Positions 29,880-35,998 of a stretch of 35,998 bases of DNA are shown piece after piece. Each line of letters begins with the position of its first letter. Within the stretch, counting starts at the first letter, position 1. A program made the translations under genes and the position numbers. The notes under the pieces were generated by a model. The model was not told where the DNA came from. It worked only from the letters and a program-made list of their open reading frames with translations, and did no database searches. The stretch comes from Thermoplasmata archaeon (GTDB taxonomy: Archaea > Thermoplasmatota > Thermoplasmata > Lutacidiplasmatales > UBA184): the NCBI GenBank assembly GCA_021821785.1, contig JAKACD010000011.1:1-35998 (forward strand), read 5' to 3'.

Positions 29880-31547
29880 TCAGTCCTCGCCGAAGTCGCC
29901 GCCCATCCCGCCCATGCCACCCATGCCGCCCATGCCACCGGGGCCGCCCGGGCCACCGGAGGGAGGCGGGCTCGACTTGGACGCGATGACGTCATCGATC
30001 CGCAGGATCATGACCGCGGCGTCGGTGGCGCTCTCGATCGCCTGGCGGCCGACTCGGATCGGCTCGATCACGTGGAGCTCGCCCATGTCGCCGACCTTGC
30101 CGGCGAGGACGTTCACGCCCGCGCGCGGCTGGTGGGACTTGTGGGCCTTCCTAAGCTCGATCAGGATGTCGATCGGGTCGAGCCCGGCGTTCTCGGCGAG
30201 CGTGCGGGGCACGCTCTCGAGCGCCTCGGCAAAGCTCTCGAACGCGATTTGCTCGCGGCCGCCGACCTTCGCGGCGTGGTCGCGCAGGTGCATCGCGAGC
30301 TCCTCCGCGGTCGCGCCGCCGCCGAAGACGTAGCGTCCGTCCTCGACCGCCACCGCGACCACGTTGAGCGCGTCATCGAGCGAGCGCTCGATCTCGTCGA
30401 GCACGTGCTCGGTGCCGCCCCGGATCAGGATCGAGACGGCCTTCGCCTTCTTCGCGCCCGTCACGAAGGTGAGGGCGTCCTCGCCGATCTTGCGCTCCTC
30501 CACGAGGCCCGCGTGGCCGACGTCCTCGGGGGAAAGCTCGCTGACCTTCGAGACGATGTTCGCCCCGGTGGCCTTCGCCAGCTTCTCCATGTCGGACTTC
30601 TTGACGCGGCGGACGGCGTAGATGCCCTCCTTCGCGAGGAAGTGCTGGGCGAGGTCGTCGATCCCCTTCTGGCAGAGGACGACGTTCGCGCCGGACTTCT
30701 TGACCTGGTCGACCATGCGCCGCAGCATGTTCTCCTCCTCCTGGAGGAAGGCGTTCAGCTGGGACGGGTCGTTGATCTCGATCTTCGCGTCGATCTCGGT
30801 CTTCTTGATCTCGAGCGCCGCGTCAAGGAGCGCGATCTTCGGGTTCTCGACCCGGGCCGGCATCCCCGAGTGGACCTTCTCCTTGTCGACGATGACCCCT
30901 TCGATCAGCTGGGTGTCGGTCATCGCGCCGCCCTGCTTCTTGATCAGCTGGATGTTGTCGAGGTCGACGTAGTACCCCTCGCCCTTCTTCTCTGCGACCG
31001 CGGTGACCGCCTTCACGGCGATGTCGCCGAGCTGATCGCGGTTGAACGAGACCGACTTCGAGCCCATGGAGGTCGTCGCGATGCGGTTCAGGAGCTCGTG
31101 GTCGGCGATGGCGATCGGCTGGCTGACCTGCTGCAGGACCTCGAGCGCCCGCTGCGAGGCCAGGCGGTACCCCTGAGAGATGATCGTAGGGTGGATGTTC
31201 TGCTCGATGAGCGTCTCGGCGCGCTTCAACAGCTCGCCGGCGAGCACGACCGCGGTGGTCGTCCCGTCCCCGGCTTCCTGGTCCTGGGTCTTCGCGACCT
31301 CGACCAGCATCTTCGCCGCCGGGTGCTCGACGTCCATCTCCTTCAGGATGGTGACCCCGTCGTTCGTCACGACCACGTCGCCCATCGAGTCGACGAGCAT
31401 CTTGTCGAGCCCGCGCGGGCCGAGCGTCGAGCGCACCGCGTCGGCGATCGCCTTCGCGGCCTGGATATTGTTCGAAAGCGCTCCGCGTCCCTTCTCTCGC
31501 TTCGTCCCTTCCTTCAGCACCAGGATCGGTGTCTGTCCGGTCAGCAT
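29880..31547 (-). CDS. ths: Thermosome subunit (group II chaperonin)
   Basis: ATP-driven protein-folding chamber of Archaea. The 555-aa protein has [12 protein letters not shown] near residue 42, [12 protein letters not shown], the nucleotide-binding GDGTTT (93-98), and the DQEAGDGTT context of group II chaperonins. The equatorial C-terminus ends in a flexible Gly-Gly-Met repeat followed by DFGED, which lines the chamber base. A Shine-Dalgarno GGAGGT lies 7 nt before the ATG, and a strong TATA box further upstream gives a leader of about 30 nt. Only one subunit gene is in the window; hetero-oligomers would need another elsewhere. Confidence 0.97.
   Translation of the reverse strand: MLTGQTPILVLKEGTKREKGRGALSNNIQAAKAIADAVRSTLGPRGLDKMLVDSMGDVVVTNDGVTILKEMDVEHPAAKMLVEVAKTQDQEAGDGTTTAVVLAGELLKRAETLIEQNIHPTIISQGYRLASQRALEVLQQVSQPIAIADHELLNRIATTSMGSKSVSFNRDQLGDIAVKAVTAVAEKKGEGYYVDLDNIQLIKKQGGAMTDTQLIEGVIVDKEKVHSGMPARVENPKIALLDAALEIKKTEIDAKIEINDPSQLNAFLQEEENMLRRMVDQVKKSGANVVLCQKGIDDLAQHFLAKEGIYAVRRVKKSDMEKLAKATGANIVSKVSELSPEDVGHAGLVEERKIGEDALTFVTGAKKAKAVSILIRGGTEHVLDEIERSLDDALNVVAVAVEDGRYVFGGGATAEELAMHLRDHAAKVGGREQIAFESFAEALESVPRTLAENAGLDPIDILIELRKAHKSHQPRAGVNVLAGKVGDMGELHVIEPIRVGRQAIESATDAAVMILRIDDVIASKSSPPPSGGPGGPGGMGGMGGMGGMGGDFGED
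29895..29950 (-). repeat. Gly-Gly-Met/Pro coding repeats at the thermosome C-terminus
   Basis: Near-tandem 9-nt units (plus strand CCGCCCATG variants) encode repeated GGM and GGP. This is the usual disordered tail of group II chaperonins, not a separate element. Confidence 0.8.
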
Positions 31548-31598
31548 CGTTCGTACCTCCGAGAACCCTCGGTATGCGGATTCGGTAGAAATGCGGTT

Positions 31599-31609
31599 CT
31601 ATTTAAAAG
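31599..31609 (-). promoter_or_regulatory. Strong TATA/BRE promoter of the thermosome gene
   Basis: The minus strand reads CTTTTAAATAG, the best TATA box in the window. It lies about 55-60 nt before the ATG, giving a leader of about 30 nt that carries the GGAGGT. Confidence 0.65.
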
Positions 31610-31697
31610 TAGCCTGTCCCTCTGAGGTAGGCATCCCAGATTGCCGCCCGCTGCGGCGAACGTGACGGGCGTCGGCCCAACGGCTCGGGAAGCGGAC

Positions 31698-31706
31698 TGA
31701 AATACG
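31698..31706 (+). promoter_or_regulatory. TATA-like promoter of the MFS gene
   Basis: TGAAATACG lies about 31 nt before the ATG at 31733 with no Shine-Dalgarno in between. It is divergent from the thermosome promoter. Confidence 0.45.
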
Positions 31707-31732
31707 CGGCCCCTCGTCCGCCCCGAGCGCAG

Positions 31733-33064
31733 ATGGAAGGGACCTCCCCGCGGTCGGCGATCTACTCCCGTCTCCTGCGCAACCGGGCGTACGCTCGGGT
31801 CTTCTCCGCGGGCCTTGCCTCGGTGGCGGGCTCGGCGATCGCGAGCGTCTGTTTCGTGTGGATCGTCTACGCCGAGACCTCTTCCCCGCTGGATGTCGGG
31901 CTCCTCGGCGCGTCGTTCCTCTTCGCGTCGATCCTTTTCAGCCTCGTCGGCGGGGCGTTGGTCGACCGGTACGACCGTCGCCGGCTGATGATCAGTTCGG
32001 ACTTCGCGCGCGCGCTCGCCATGGGCCTCGTCTTCCTGGACCTCGAGTTCCGGGGCTTCGATCTCGTCGGCATCCTCGCCGCGTACTTCGTGCTCGGCGT
32101 CTTCACCCCGATCTTCAACCCGGCCGAGCAGGCGATCGTGCCCCGCCTGGTCTCCGCCGACCTGGTCGCCGACGCGAACGGGCTGGTCCGCTCGAGCCGT
32201 TCGGCGCTGCAGTTCGCCGGCGCCTCGCTGGGAGGCGTGCTGATCGTCACGGTCGGCGGGAATACCGGGATCGGGCTCAACGCGCTGACGTTCCTCGTCT
32301 CGGGCCTCTTGCTCGTGGGCATGGTGGTCCCGGGATCCCCTACGCCTGCCCGCGCGGTGTCGGCCCTCCGGCCCGGATACTTCCGGGAGATCGCCGAGGG
32401 TTTCCGCTGGCTGTGGGCCGCGACCGGGTTCCTCGAGCTGACCGCCTCCGCGATGGTCTTCAACTTCTGCCAGAGCCTCGTCGCGACGTTCCTGGTGGTC
32501 TTCTCGATCCTCGTGCTGCACGGGTCCGCGCTCGTCTATGCCCTCCTCCTCGCGAGCGAGGTCGCCGGGACGGCGATCGGCTCGCTCCTCGTCGGTCCCG
32601 CGCACGCCGAGCGGTACGCCGGGAAGGCGTGGGTCGTGGCGTACGGGGTCCTGGGCGGCCTCGCGGCCCTCGTGGCCGTCCTCTTTTCGACCGCGCCGGT
32701 CGCCCTCGGAGCGTTCTTCGCTCTCGGGGTCGTCTCCGGGTTCGCCGGCACGGCCTGGTTGACCGCCGCCCAGCTCCTCGTGCCGACCGAGATGCAGGGC
32801 CGCTATTTCGGGATCGACAATCTCGGGAGCATCGCGATCGTCCCCGCCGCCCAGATCGGCGGGGCGTTCCTGATCGAAGCGACCGGGATCCGGAGCGCCT
32901 ACCTCGCCGTTGGACTCCTCTGGTTCCTCGCGGGGCTCGCGTTCCTCGCGCCCGGCGCGCTCCGTCGGCTCGGCGTGCGGCCCGGTGGGCCGAGCCCTAC
33001 GTTCCGTACCGCCGCCGACGGAGCTGGAACGCGCGGATCGCCCGAAGGAACTCGAGACGCGTGA
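31733..33064 (+). CDS. Major facilitator superfamily transporter (EntS-like exporter type)
   Basis: 443-aa membrane protein with about 12 hydrophobic helices. The loop GGALVDRYDRRRLMI between helices 2 and 3 is the MFS signature (G-x3-D-R-x-x-R-R). FNPAEQAIVPRLV and the VLGVFTPIFNPA region match the enterobactin-exporter/macrolide-efflux branch of MFS. It is probably a drug or metabolite exporter, substrate unknown. The last ~30 residues are hydrophilic, and their codons overlap the 3' end of the convergent uppS gene by 68 nt. An earlier stop would remove this overlap but none is present. Confidence 0.88.
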   Translation: MEGTSPRSAIYSRLLRNRAYARVFSAGLASVAGSAIASVCFVWIVYAETSSPLDVGLLGASFLFASILFSLVGGALVDRYDRRRLMISSDFARALAMGLVFLDLEFRGFDLVGILAAYFVLGVFTPIFNPAEQAIVPRLVSADLVADANGLVRSSRSALQFAGASLGGVLIVTVGGNTGIGLNALTFLVSGLLLVGMVVPGSPTPARAVSALRPGYFREIAEGFRWLWAATGFLELTASAMVFNFCQSLVATFLVVFSILVLHGSALVYALLLASEVAGTAIGSLLVGPAHAERYAGKAWVVAYGVLGGLAALVAVLFSTAPVALGAFFALGVVSGFAGTAWLTAAQLLVPTEMQGRYFGIDNLGSIAIVPAAQIGGAFLIEATGIRSAYLAVGLLWFLAGLAFLAPGALRRLGVRPGGPSPTFRTAADGAGTRGSPEGTRDA

Positions 33065-33815
33065 GCCCGGGCCAAAGGACCTCCGAGAAGTACAGCTCGC
33101 TGTAGGCGGACTGCCACAGCAGGAAGTTCGAGATCCGTTCCTCCCCGCTGGTCCGGAAGACGAGGTCGGGGTCCGGGAGGTCCTTCGTGTACAGGTGACG
33201 CGACACCGCCGCGGAGTCGATCTCCTCCGGCGTCATGCGACCGTCCCTCACCTCGCGCGCGAGGGCCCGGATCGCTTCCACGATCTCGTCCCGCCCGCCG
33301 TAGCCGAGCGCCACGTTGTACCGGTACCGGGAGTACCCTTCGGTCGCGGACTCCGCGATGCGGATCGCCTCCTGAACCCGTGGGGGGAGCAGCGCGCGGT
33401 TGCCGATCACGCGTACCCGGATCTGGTGGCGGTGCACGCGTTCGTCGACCGCGATCTGGCGGAGCGCGCGGTCGAAGAGGTCCATGAGCCCGTCGAGCTC
33501 CTCCTTCGGGCGGGAGAGGTTCTCGGTCGAGAGGGCGTAGACCGTCAGCACGCGGATGTCGAGCTCGAGGCACCAGTCGAGCAGCTCCTCGAGGGTGTCG
33601 CGGCCCTTCTCATGCCCGTTCTTGACGCCAATCCCGGCCGACAGGGCGAACCGACGGTTCCCGTCCATGATGATCGCGAGGTGCTGCGGAACCGGCTCCT
33701 TCTGAATGAGCTCGAAGAGACGCTTCTCGGTGAGATCCCGGATCGCATCCCCGACGATCTGCGAGAGGTAGGGCGGCGACGCCGACGATCGCTTCGGTCG
33801 CTCGGGGTCGCTCAC
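32997..33815 (-). CDS. uppS: cis-Prenyltransferase (undecaprenyl/dolichyl diphosphate synthase family)
   Basis: Adds isopentenyl diphosphate units in cis to make the long polyprenyl diphosphate that carries glycans across the membrane. The 272-aa protein has the catalytic DGNRR (D51-R55), NGHEKG, LTVYALSTENLSRP, VRVIGNR, LGYGGRDEIVEA, and the C-terminal DLVFRTSGEERISNFLLWQSAYSEL with the substrate-binding arginines. The first 40 residues form an extra N-terminal helix seen in archaeal homologs. It could supply the lipid carrier for the glycosyltransferases at the left of the window. It overlaps the MFS gene tail-to-tail. Confidence 0.94.
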   Translation of the reverse strand: MSDPERPKRSSASPPYLSQIVGDAIRDLTEKRLFELIQKEPVPQHLAIIMDGNRRFALSAGIGVKNGHEKGRDTLEELLDWCLELDIRVLTVYALSTENLSRPKEELDGLMDLFDRALRQIAVDERVHRHQIRVRVIGNRALLPPRVQEAIRIAESATEGYSRYRYNVALGYGGRDEIVEAIRALAREVRDGRMTPEEIDSAAVSRHLYTKDLPDPDLVFRTSGEERISNFLLWQSAYSELYFSEVLWPGLTRLEFLRAIRAFQLRRRRYGT

Positions 33816-33886
33816 GTTCGTCCTAGGTCGCCCGGCGGCATAAGGGGTCGCGGCGCCGGTCGGTCATCGTGTCCGGGAAGGGGAGG

Positions 33887-33992
33887 CGCCCTGGTCGGGA
33901 ATTTCGGGCGAAGGGGGTGGGCCCCTTCGCGCCTTCGAACCCGAGTCGCAGGCTCGACAGACCTACATCCTAGACCACTAGACTACCAGGGC
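33887..33992 (-). tRNA. tRNA-Asp(GTC) interrupted by a T-loop intron
   Basis: Acceptor stem GCCCTGG/CCAGGGC is a perfect 7 bp with discriminator G. The anticodon stem TAGGT/GCCTG (with wobbles) holds the loop CTGTCGA, anticodon GTC at 33958-33956. The T-stem TCGGG/CCCGA is perfect but separated by 40 nt instead of 7. Removing a 33-nt intron leaves T-loop TTCGAAT and a mature length of exactly 73 nt. CCA is not encoded. A minus-strand TTCATAGG about 26-33 nt upstream may be its promoter. Confidence 0.93.
33901..33933 (-). other. Noncanonical tRNA intron (T-loop, position 59/60) with bulge-helix-bulge
   Basis: The 33-nt intron follows TTCGAA and precedes TCCCGA. A bulge-helix-bulge is visible: the outer helix is the T-stem TCGGG/CCCGA, the 4-bp central helix is TTCG/CGAA, the 5' bulge AAG and the 3' bulge ATT are each 3 nt, and the inner intron hairpin is GCGAAGGGG/CCCCTTCGC. 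Cleavage between the second and third nucleotide of each bulge, as tRNA splicing endonuclease does, gives precisely the 73-nt tRNA-Asp. Confidence 0.88.
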
Positions 33993-34158
33993 AACCTCGC
34001 AGGCCTATTCGCTCGGCCCTATGAACCTTACCTGCGCCCGGGCGCAGTCGCTGCCGCGCATCCCCGGCTCTCGCGCGCGGGCGCGGGAGCGGGCGCGCCC
34101 GCGTTCGACCGGCGGGATTCCTCGTCGGCCCGCGACCCCGATTGCGAGTCGAAGTTCC

Positions 34159-34166
34159 GATTTATG
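34159..34166 (+). promoter_or_regulatory. TATA-like promoter of the 50-aa membrane protein gene
   Basis: GATTTATG would start transcription near 34187 and give a leader of about 24 nt carrying GGAGG before the ATG at 34211. Confidence 0.45.
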
Positions 34167-34210
34167 TAGCCGGTCGGGCGATGGAACCCACTACCTGGAG
34201 GCGCGAATCC

Positions 34211-34363
34211 ATGAGCGCAGCAATGAGCTGGTTCGTCTCGGTCATGGCCGTTCTCGGCCTGGTGCTCGCCCTGCATCACCTCGGCGTCGACCTCACGGCG
34301 ACCGTCGGGATGACGCTCCGCAGCACCGAACACCTTCTCGGCCAACCCCTCGGCTCCCTGTAA
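34211..34363 (+). CDS. Small single-pass membrane protein, function unknown
   Basis: 50-aa protein with one clear transmembrane helix (SWFVSVMAVLGLVLALHHLG, about residues 6-25) and a short polar tail that contains a second weak amphipathic segment. An in-frame ATG exists upstream at 34142, but the ATG at 34211 is preceded by GGAGG at the right distance and by a TATA-like box, so it is the better start. I do not recognise a family. Its stop codon lies within the stem-loop that may end its own transcript. Confidence 0.6.
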   Translation: MSAAMSWFVSVMAVLGLVLALHHLGVDLTATVGMTLRSTEHLLGQPLGSL

Positions 34364-34391
34364 GGGAGCGAGGGGCCCGGCCCCTCGGCTC
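34346..34391. terminator. Two competing hairpins between convergent genes
   Basis: An 11-nt direct repeat CCCCTCGGCTC occurs at 34346-34356 and 34381-34391. Between the copies GAGCGAGGGG (34366-34375) can pair with either one. The left hairpin covers the stop codon of the small membrane protein; the right one (CGAGGGGCC/GGCCCCTCG) reaches the stop of mtnA. Probably a bidirectional terminator. Confidence 0.5.
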
Positions 34392-35382
34392 ACTCTCGCG
34401 AACGCTCGGAGAGCACGCGAGGGAGGTCGCGGGGCCGGACGATCCCCGACGGGGTCACGAAGGCCGTCACGTACCGGGACGGCGTGACGTCGAAGGCGGG
34501 ATTGCGGGCGTGACTACGGAGGGGCGCGGTCCGCCGGCCGGCGAGCGCGAGCACTTCCTCCTCGGCACGTTCCTCGACCGGGATCGAGCGTCCGTCCTTG
34601 CGGCGGGCGTCGAACGTGCTCCAGGGGGCCGCGACGTAGAACGGCACGCCGTTCTCGTGCGCCACGACGGCCTTCTCGTAGGTGCCGATCTTGTTCGCGA
34701 AATCGCCGTTCCGGGCGATCCGGTCCGCGCCGACGATCACGGCGTCGACCTGGCCCGTCGCGAGGTAGTGGCCGGCGGCGTTGTCGGCGATGACCGCATG
34801 CGGGATCCGTTCGCGGGCCAGTTCCCAGGCGGTCAGGCGGGAGCCTTGGAGGAGCGGCCGGGTCTCGTCGACCCAGACGAAGAGGTGGGCGCCGGCCGCG
34901 CGGGCGACCCGCAGCGGCGCGAGCGCGGTGCCCCATTCCACGGTGGCGAGGGCGCCGGCGTTGCAATGGGTCAGGACCCGCCGGGTGCGGCGGAATAGTG
35001 GAGCGCCCGAGACGCCGATCTGATGACATTCCTCAACGGTCCGGGCCCGGTAGCCCTCCGCGGCCCGCGCCACGTCCCCTCCGTCGGCCCAGACCGAACG
35101 GACGGCCTCGACTCCGACGAAGAGGTCGACCGCGGTGGGTCGGGTCGCTCGGAGGACCCGGGCCGCCGCGTCGGGTCCGAGCTTTCCCTCCCGCTGGGCG
35201 AGGAGCATGCCGTACGCCGCCGCGACCCCGATCGCGGGCGCCCCGCGGACCGTGAGCGTGCGGATCGCCTCGGCGACCTCGGTGAGATGGCGGAGCCGGA
35301 GGACGCGGGTCCGTTCCGGGAGCGCCCGCTGGTCGATCAGCGAGAGGATGCCGCCGCGATACCAGAGCGCCCGGACCGCCAT
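34390..35382 (-). CDS. mtnA: S-methyl-5-thioribose-1-phosphate isomerase (or related ribose-1,5-bisphosphate isomerase)
   Basis: Aldose-ketose isomerase of the eIF2B-like family, 330 aa. TVRGAPAIGVAAAYG (R46 onward), the catalytic cysteine C140 in LTHCNAGALAT, the catalytic aspartate D220 in VIVGADRIARNGDFANKIGTY (N230/K231) match MtnA of the methionine salvage pathway. The archaeal ribose-1,5-bisphosphate isomerase shares these residues, so the substrate is not fully certain, although the RGAPAIG and NKIGTY forms favour MtnA. The ATG at 35382 is 14 nt after the phosphofructokinase stop, so the two are probably co-transcribed. Confidence 0.88.
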   Translation of the reverse strand: MAVRALWYRGGILSLIDQRALPERTRVLRLRHLTEVAEAIRTLTVRGAPAIGVAAAYGMLLAQREGKLGPDAAARVLRATRPTAVDLFVGVEAVRSVWADGGDVARAAEGYRARTVEECHQIGVSGAPLFRRTRRVLTHCNAGALATVEWGTALAPLRVARAAGAHLFVWVDETRPLLQGSRLTAWELARERIPHAVIADNAAGHYLATGQVDAVIVGADRIARNGDFANKIGTYEKAVVAHENGVPFYVAAPWSTFDARRKDGRSIPVEERAEEEVLALAGRRTAPLRSHARNPAFDVTPSRYVTAFVTPSGIVRPRDLPRVLSERSRE

Positions 35383-35396
35383 CCTCGGTGGAACCC

Positions 35397-35998
35397 CTAC
35401 GCGTCGAACGTGTGGAGGAGATCAAGCCAGTCCGGCGTGACGATCTTCGAGGTCCCGACCGCCTCGGTGAGCGGGATCCCCTCGACACGGGGGCCGTGCA
35501 GCACGGCCACCTCGCCGAACCGGCCCTTAAGGGCGAGATCGACGGCGTACGCGCCCAGCCGGGTCGCTAGGATGCGGTCGAACAGCTCGGGCGAACCGCC
35601 CCGCTGGATGTGGCCGATCTGGGCGCTGCGGGTCTCCACGCCGGTCCGCTCCTCGATCCGTCGCGCGAGCTCGGTGCCGACCTGCCGCTCGCGCAGGAGC
35701 TCATGGCCAAACTCGTCCTTCGCGCCCGAGGACCCCCGGCGCGGGCCAAGGTCGATCCCTTCGCTCACCACGACGAGGGCGTACCCGCGGGTGCGCACAG
35801 CGGACCGCACGCGGTCGAAGAGCGCCGGCTCGTCATACTTCTCCTCGGGGACCAGGGTCGCGTCCGCGCCGCCCGCGAGCCCGGTCGCCAGCGCGACCCA
35901 GCCCGCGTGGCGGCCCATCACTTCGAGCACAATCGCGCGGTGGTGGCTTTCGGCCGTGTCGCGAAGGCGTTCGAGGGCATCGACCGCGACCGCGGTCG
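35397..35998 (-). CDS. pfkA: 6-phosphofructokinase (PfkA family), C-terminal part
   Basis: The frame continues past the right edge, so the N-terminal half is missing and no start is visible. The visible 200 residues include the substrate-binding EVMGRHAGWVALATGLAGGAD, VPEEKYD, VVSEGID and the C-terminal GHIQRGGSPELFDRILATRLG, all standard for PfkA. The GGAD and MGR blocks bind fructose-6-phosphate. Whether ATP or pyrophosphate is the phosphoryl donor is decided by residues outside the window. PfkA-type enzymes are less usual in Archaea than ADP-dependent kinases, so horizontal origin is possible. It lies upstream of mtnA in the same direction. Confidence 0.9.
   Translation of the reverse strand, partial: TAVAVDALERLRDTAESHHRAIVLEVMGRHAGWVALATGLAGGADATLVPEEKYDEPALFDRVRSAVRTRGYALVVVSEGIDLGPRRGSSGAKDEFGHELLRERQVGTELARRIEERTGVETRSAQIGHIQRGGSPELFDRILATRLGAYAVDLALKGRFGEVAVLHGPRVEGIPLTEAVGTSKIVTPDWLDLLHTFDA

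Noticed and set aside
29550-31625. 691-codon plus-strand ORF opposite the thermosome gene
   Set aside because: Antisense shadow of a highly conserved chaperonin gene; composition dominated by Leu, Val, Asp and Arg.

Overview
This is a high-GC chromosomal window from an archaeon, most likely a member of the Thermoplasmatota (inferred from gene content; no 16S rRNA is present). Archaeal markers include glycerol-1-phosphate dehydrogenase (archaeal lipid backbone), a thermosome subunit with a Gly-Gly-Met tail, an archaeal-type leucyl-tRNA synthetase, a UPF0179 protein and an HVO_0476-type zinc-finger protein. TATA-like boxes lie about 25-34 nt before many start codons, which suggests leaderless transcripts. 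Genes inside operons instead have Shine-Dalgarno sequences or ATGA stop/start overlaps. The secreted sedolisin (S53) protease is common in acidophilic Thermoplasmata, but that link is inference. I see no insertion sequence, CRISPR array, integrase or rRNA.

Layout. 1-240: zinc-finger gene running off the left edge. 452-5820 (minus): a sugar/glycan-modification block with two tandem paralogous GT-B glycosyltransferases, a degenerate methyltransferase-like ORF, a short ORF, a UDP-sugar epimerase-like protein and a GT2 glycosyltransferase. 5902-6010: tRNA-Pro with a D-loop insertion. 6025-8296 (minus): UPF0179, egsA, queE. 8393-11302 (plus): leuS. 11299-13820 (minus): GNAT acetyltransferase, dcd, MEMO1-family, HIT. 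13909-16263 (plus): membrane-anchored S53 protease. 16260-21540 (minus): the smc-scpA-scpB condensin operon. 21851-24413 (plus): DUF3311 protein, sodium:solute symporter, cupredoxin-like protein. 24444-25163 (minus): conserved-looking unknown. 25408-29231 (plus): nitroreductase, XTP/dITP pyrophosphatase, aminotransferase, cyclase-family hydrolase, divergent SDR. 29264-31547 (minus): cupin and thermosome. 31733-33064 (plus): MFS transporter. 32997-33815 (minus): cis-prenyltransferase. 33887-33992 (minus): tRNA-Asp with a T-loop intron. 34211-34363 (plus): 50-aa membrane protein. 34390-35998 (minus): mtnA and a partial phosphofructokinase.

How the genes work together. Most are housekeeping: condensin, chaperonin, tRNA charging, nucleotide-pool cleaning (dcd, RdgB, HIT), lipid synthesis (egsA, uppS), tRNA modification (queE) and carbon or sulfur salvage (PFK, mtnA). 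The left block probably builds or decorates a surface glycan, and the polyprenyl carrier for such glycans could come from the cis-prenyltransferase at the right end.

The most interesting signal is in the RNA genes. Both tRNA genes carry insertions away from the usual 37/38 intron site. In tRNA-Asp a 33-nt intron sits in the T-loop (59/60). It folds into a bulge-helix-bulge with two 3-nt bulges and a 4-bp central helix, and cutting at the standard positions restores a perfect 73-nt tRNA. In tRNA-Pro about 35 nt interrupt the D-loop. Other points of note are a glycosyltransferase whose only plausible start is ACG, a sedolisin with a C-terminal membrane anchor and zinc ribbon, a cupredoxin with a CuA-like CX3C but no second histidine, two convergent gene pairs whose stop codons share one CTAG, and a pair of mutually exclusive hairpins near 34.35 kb.
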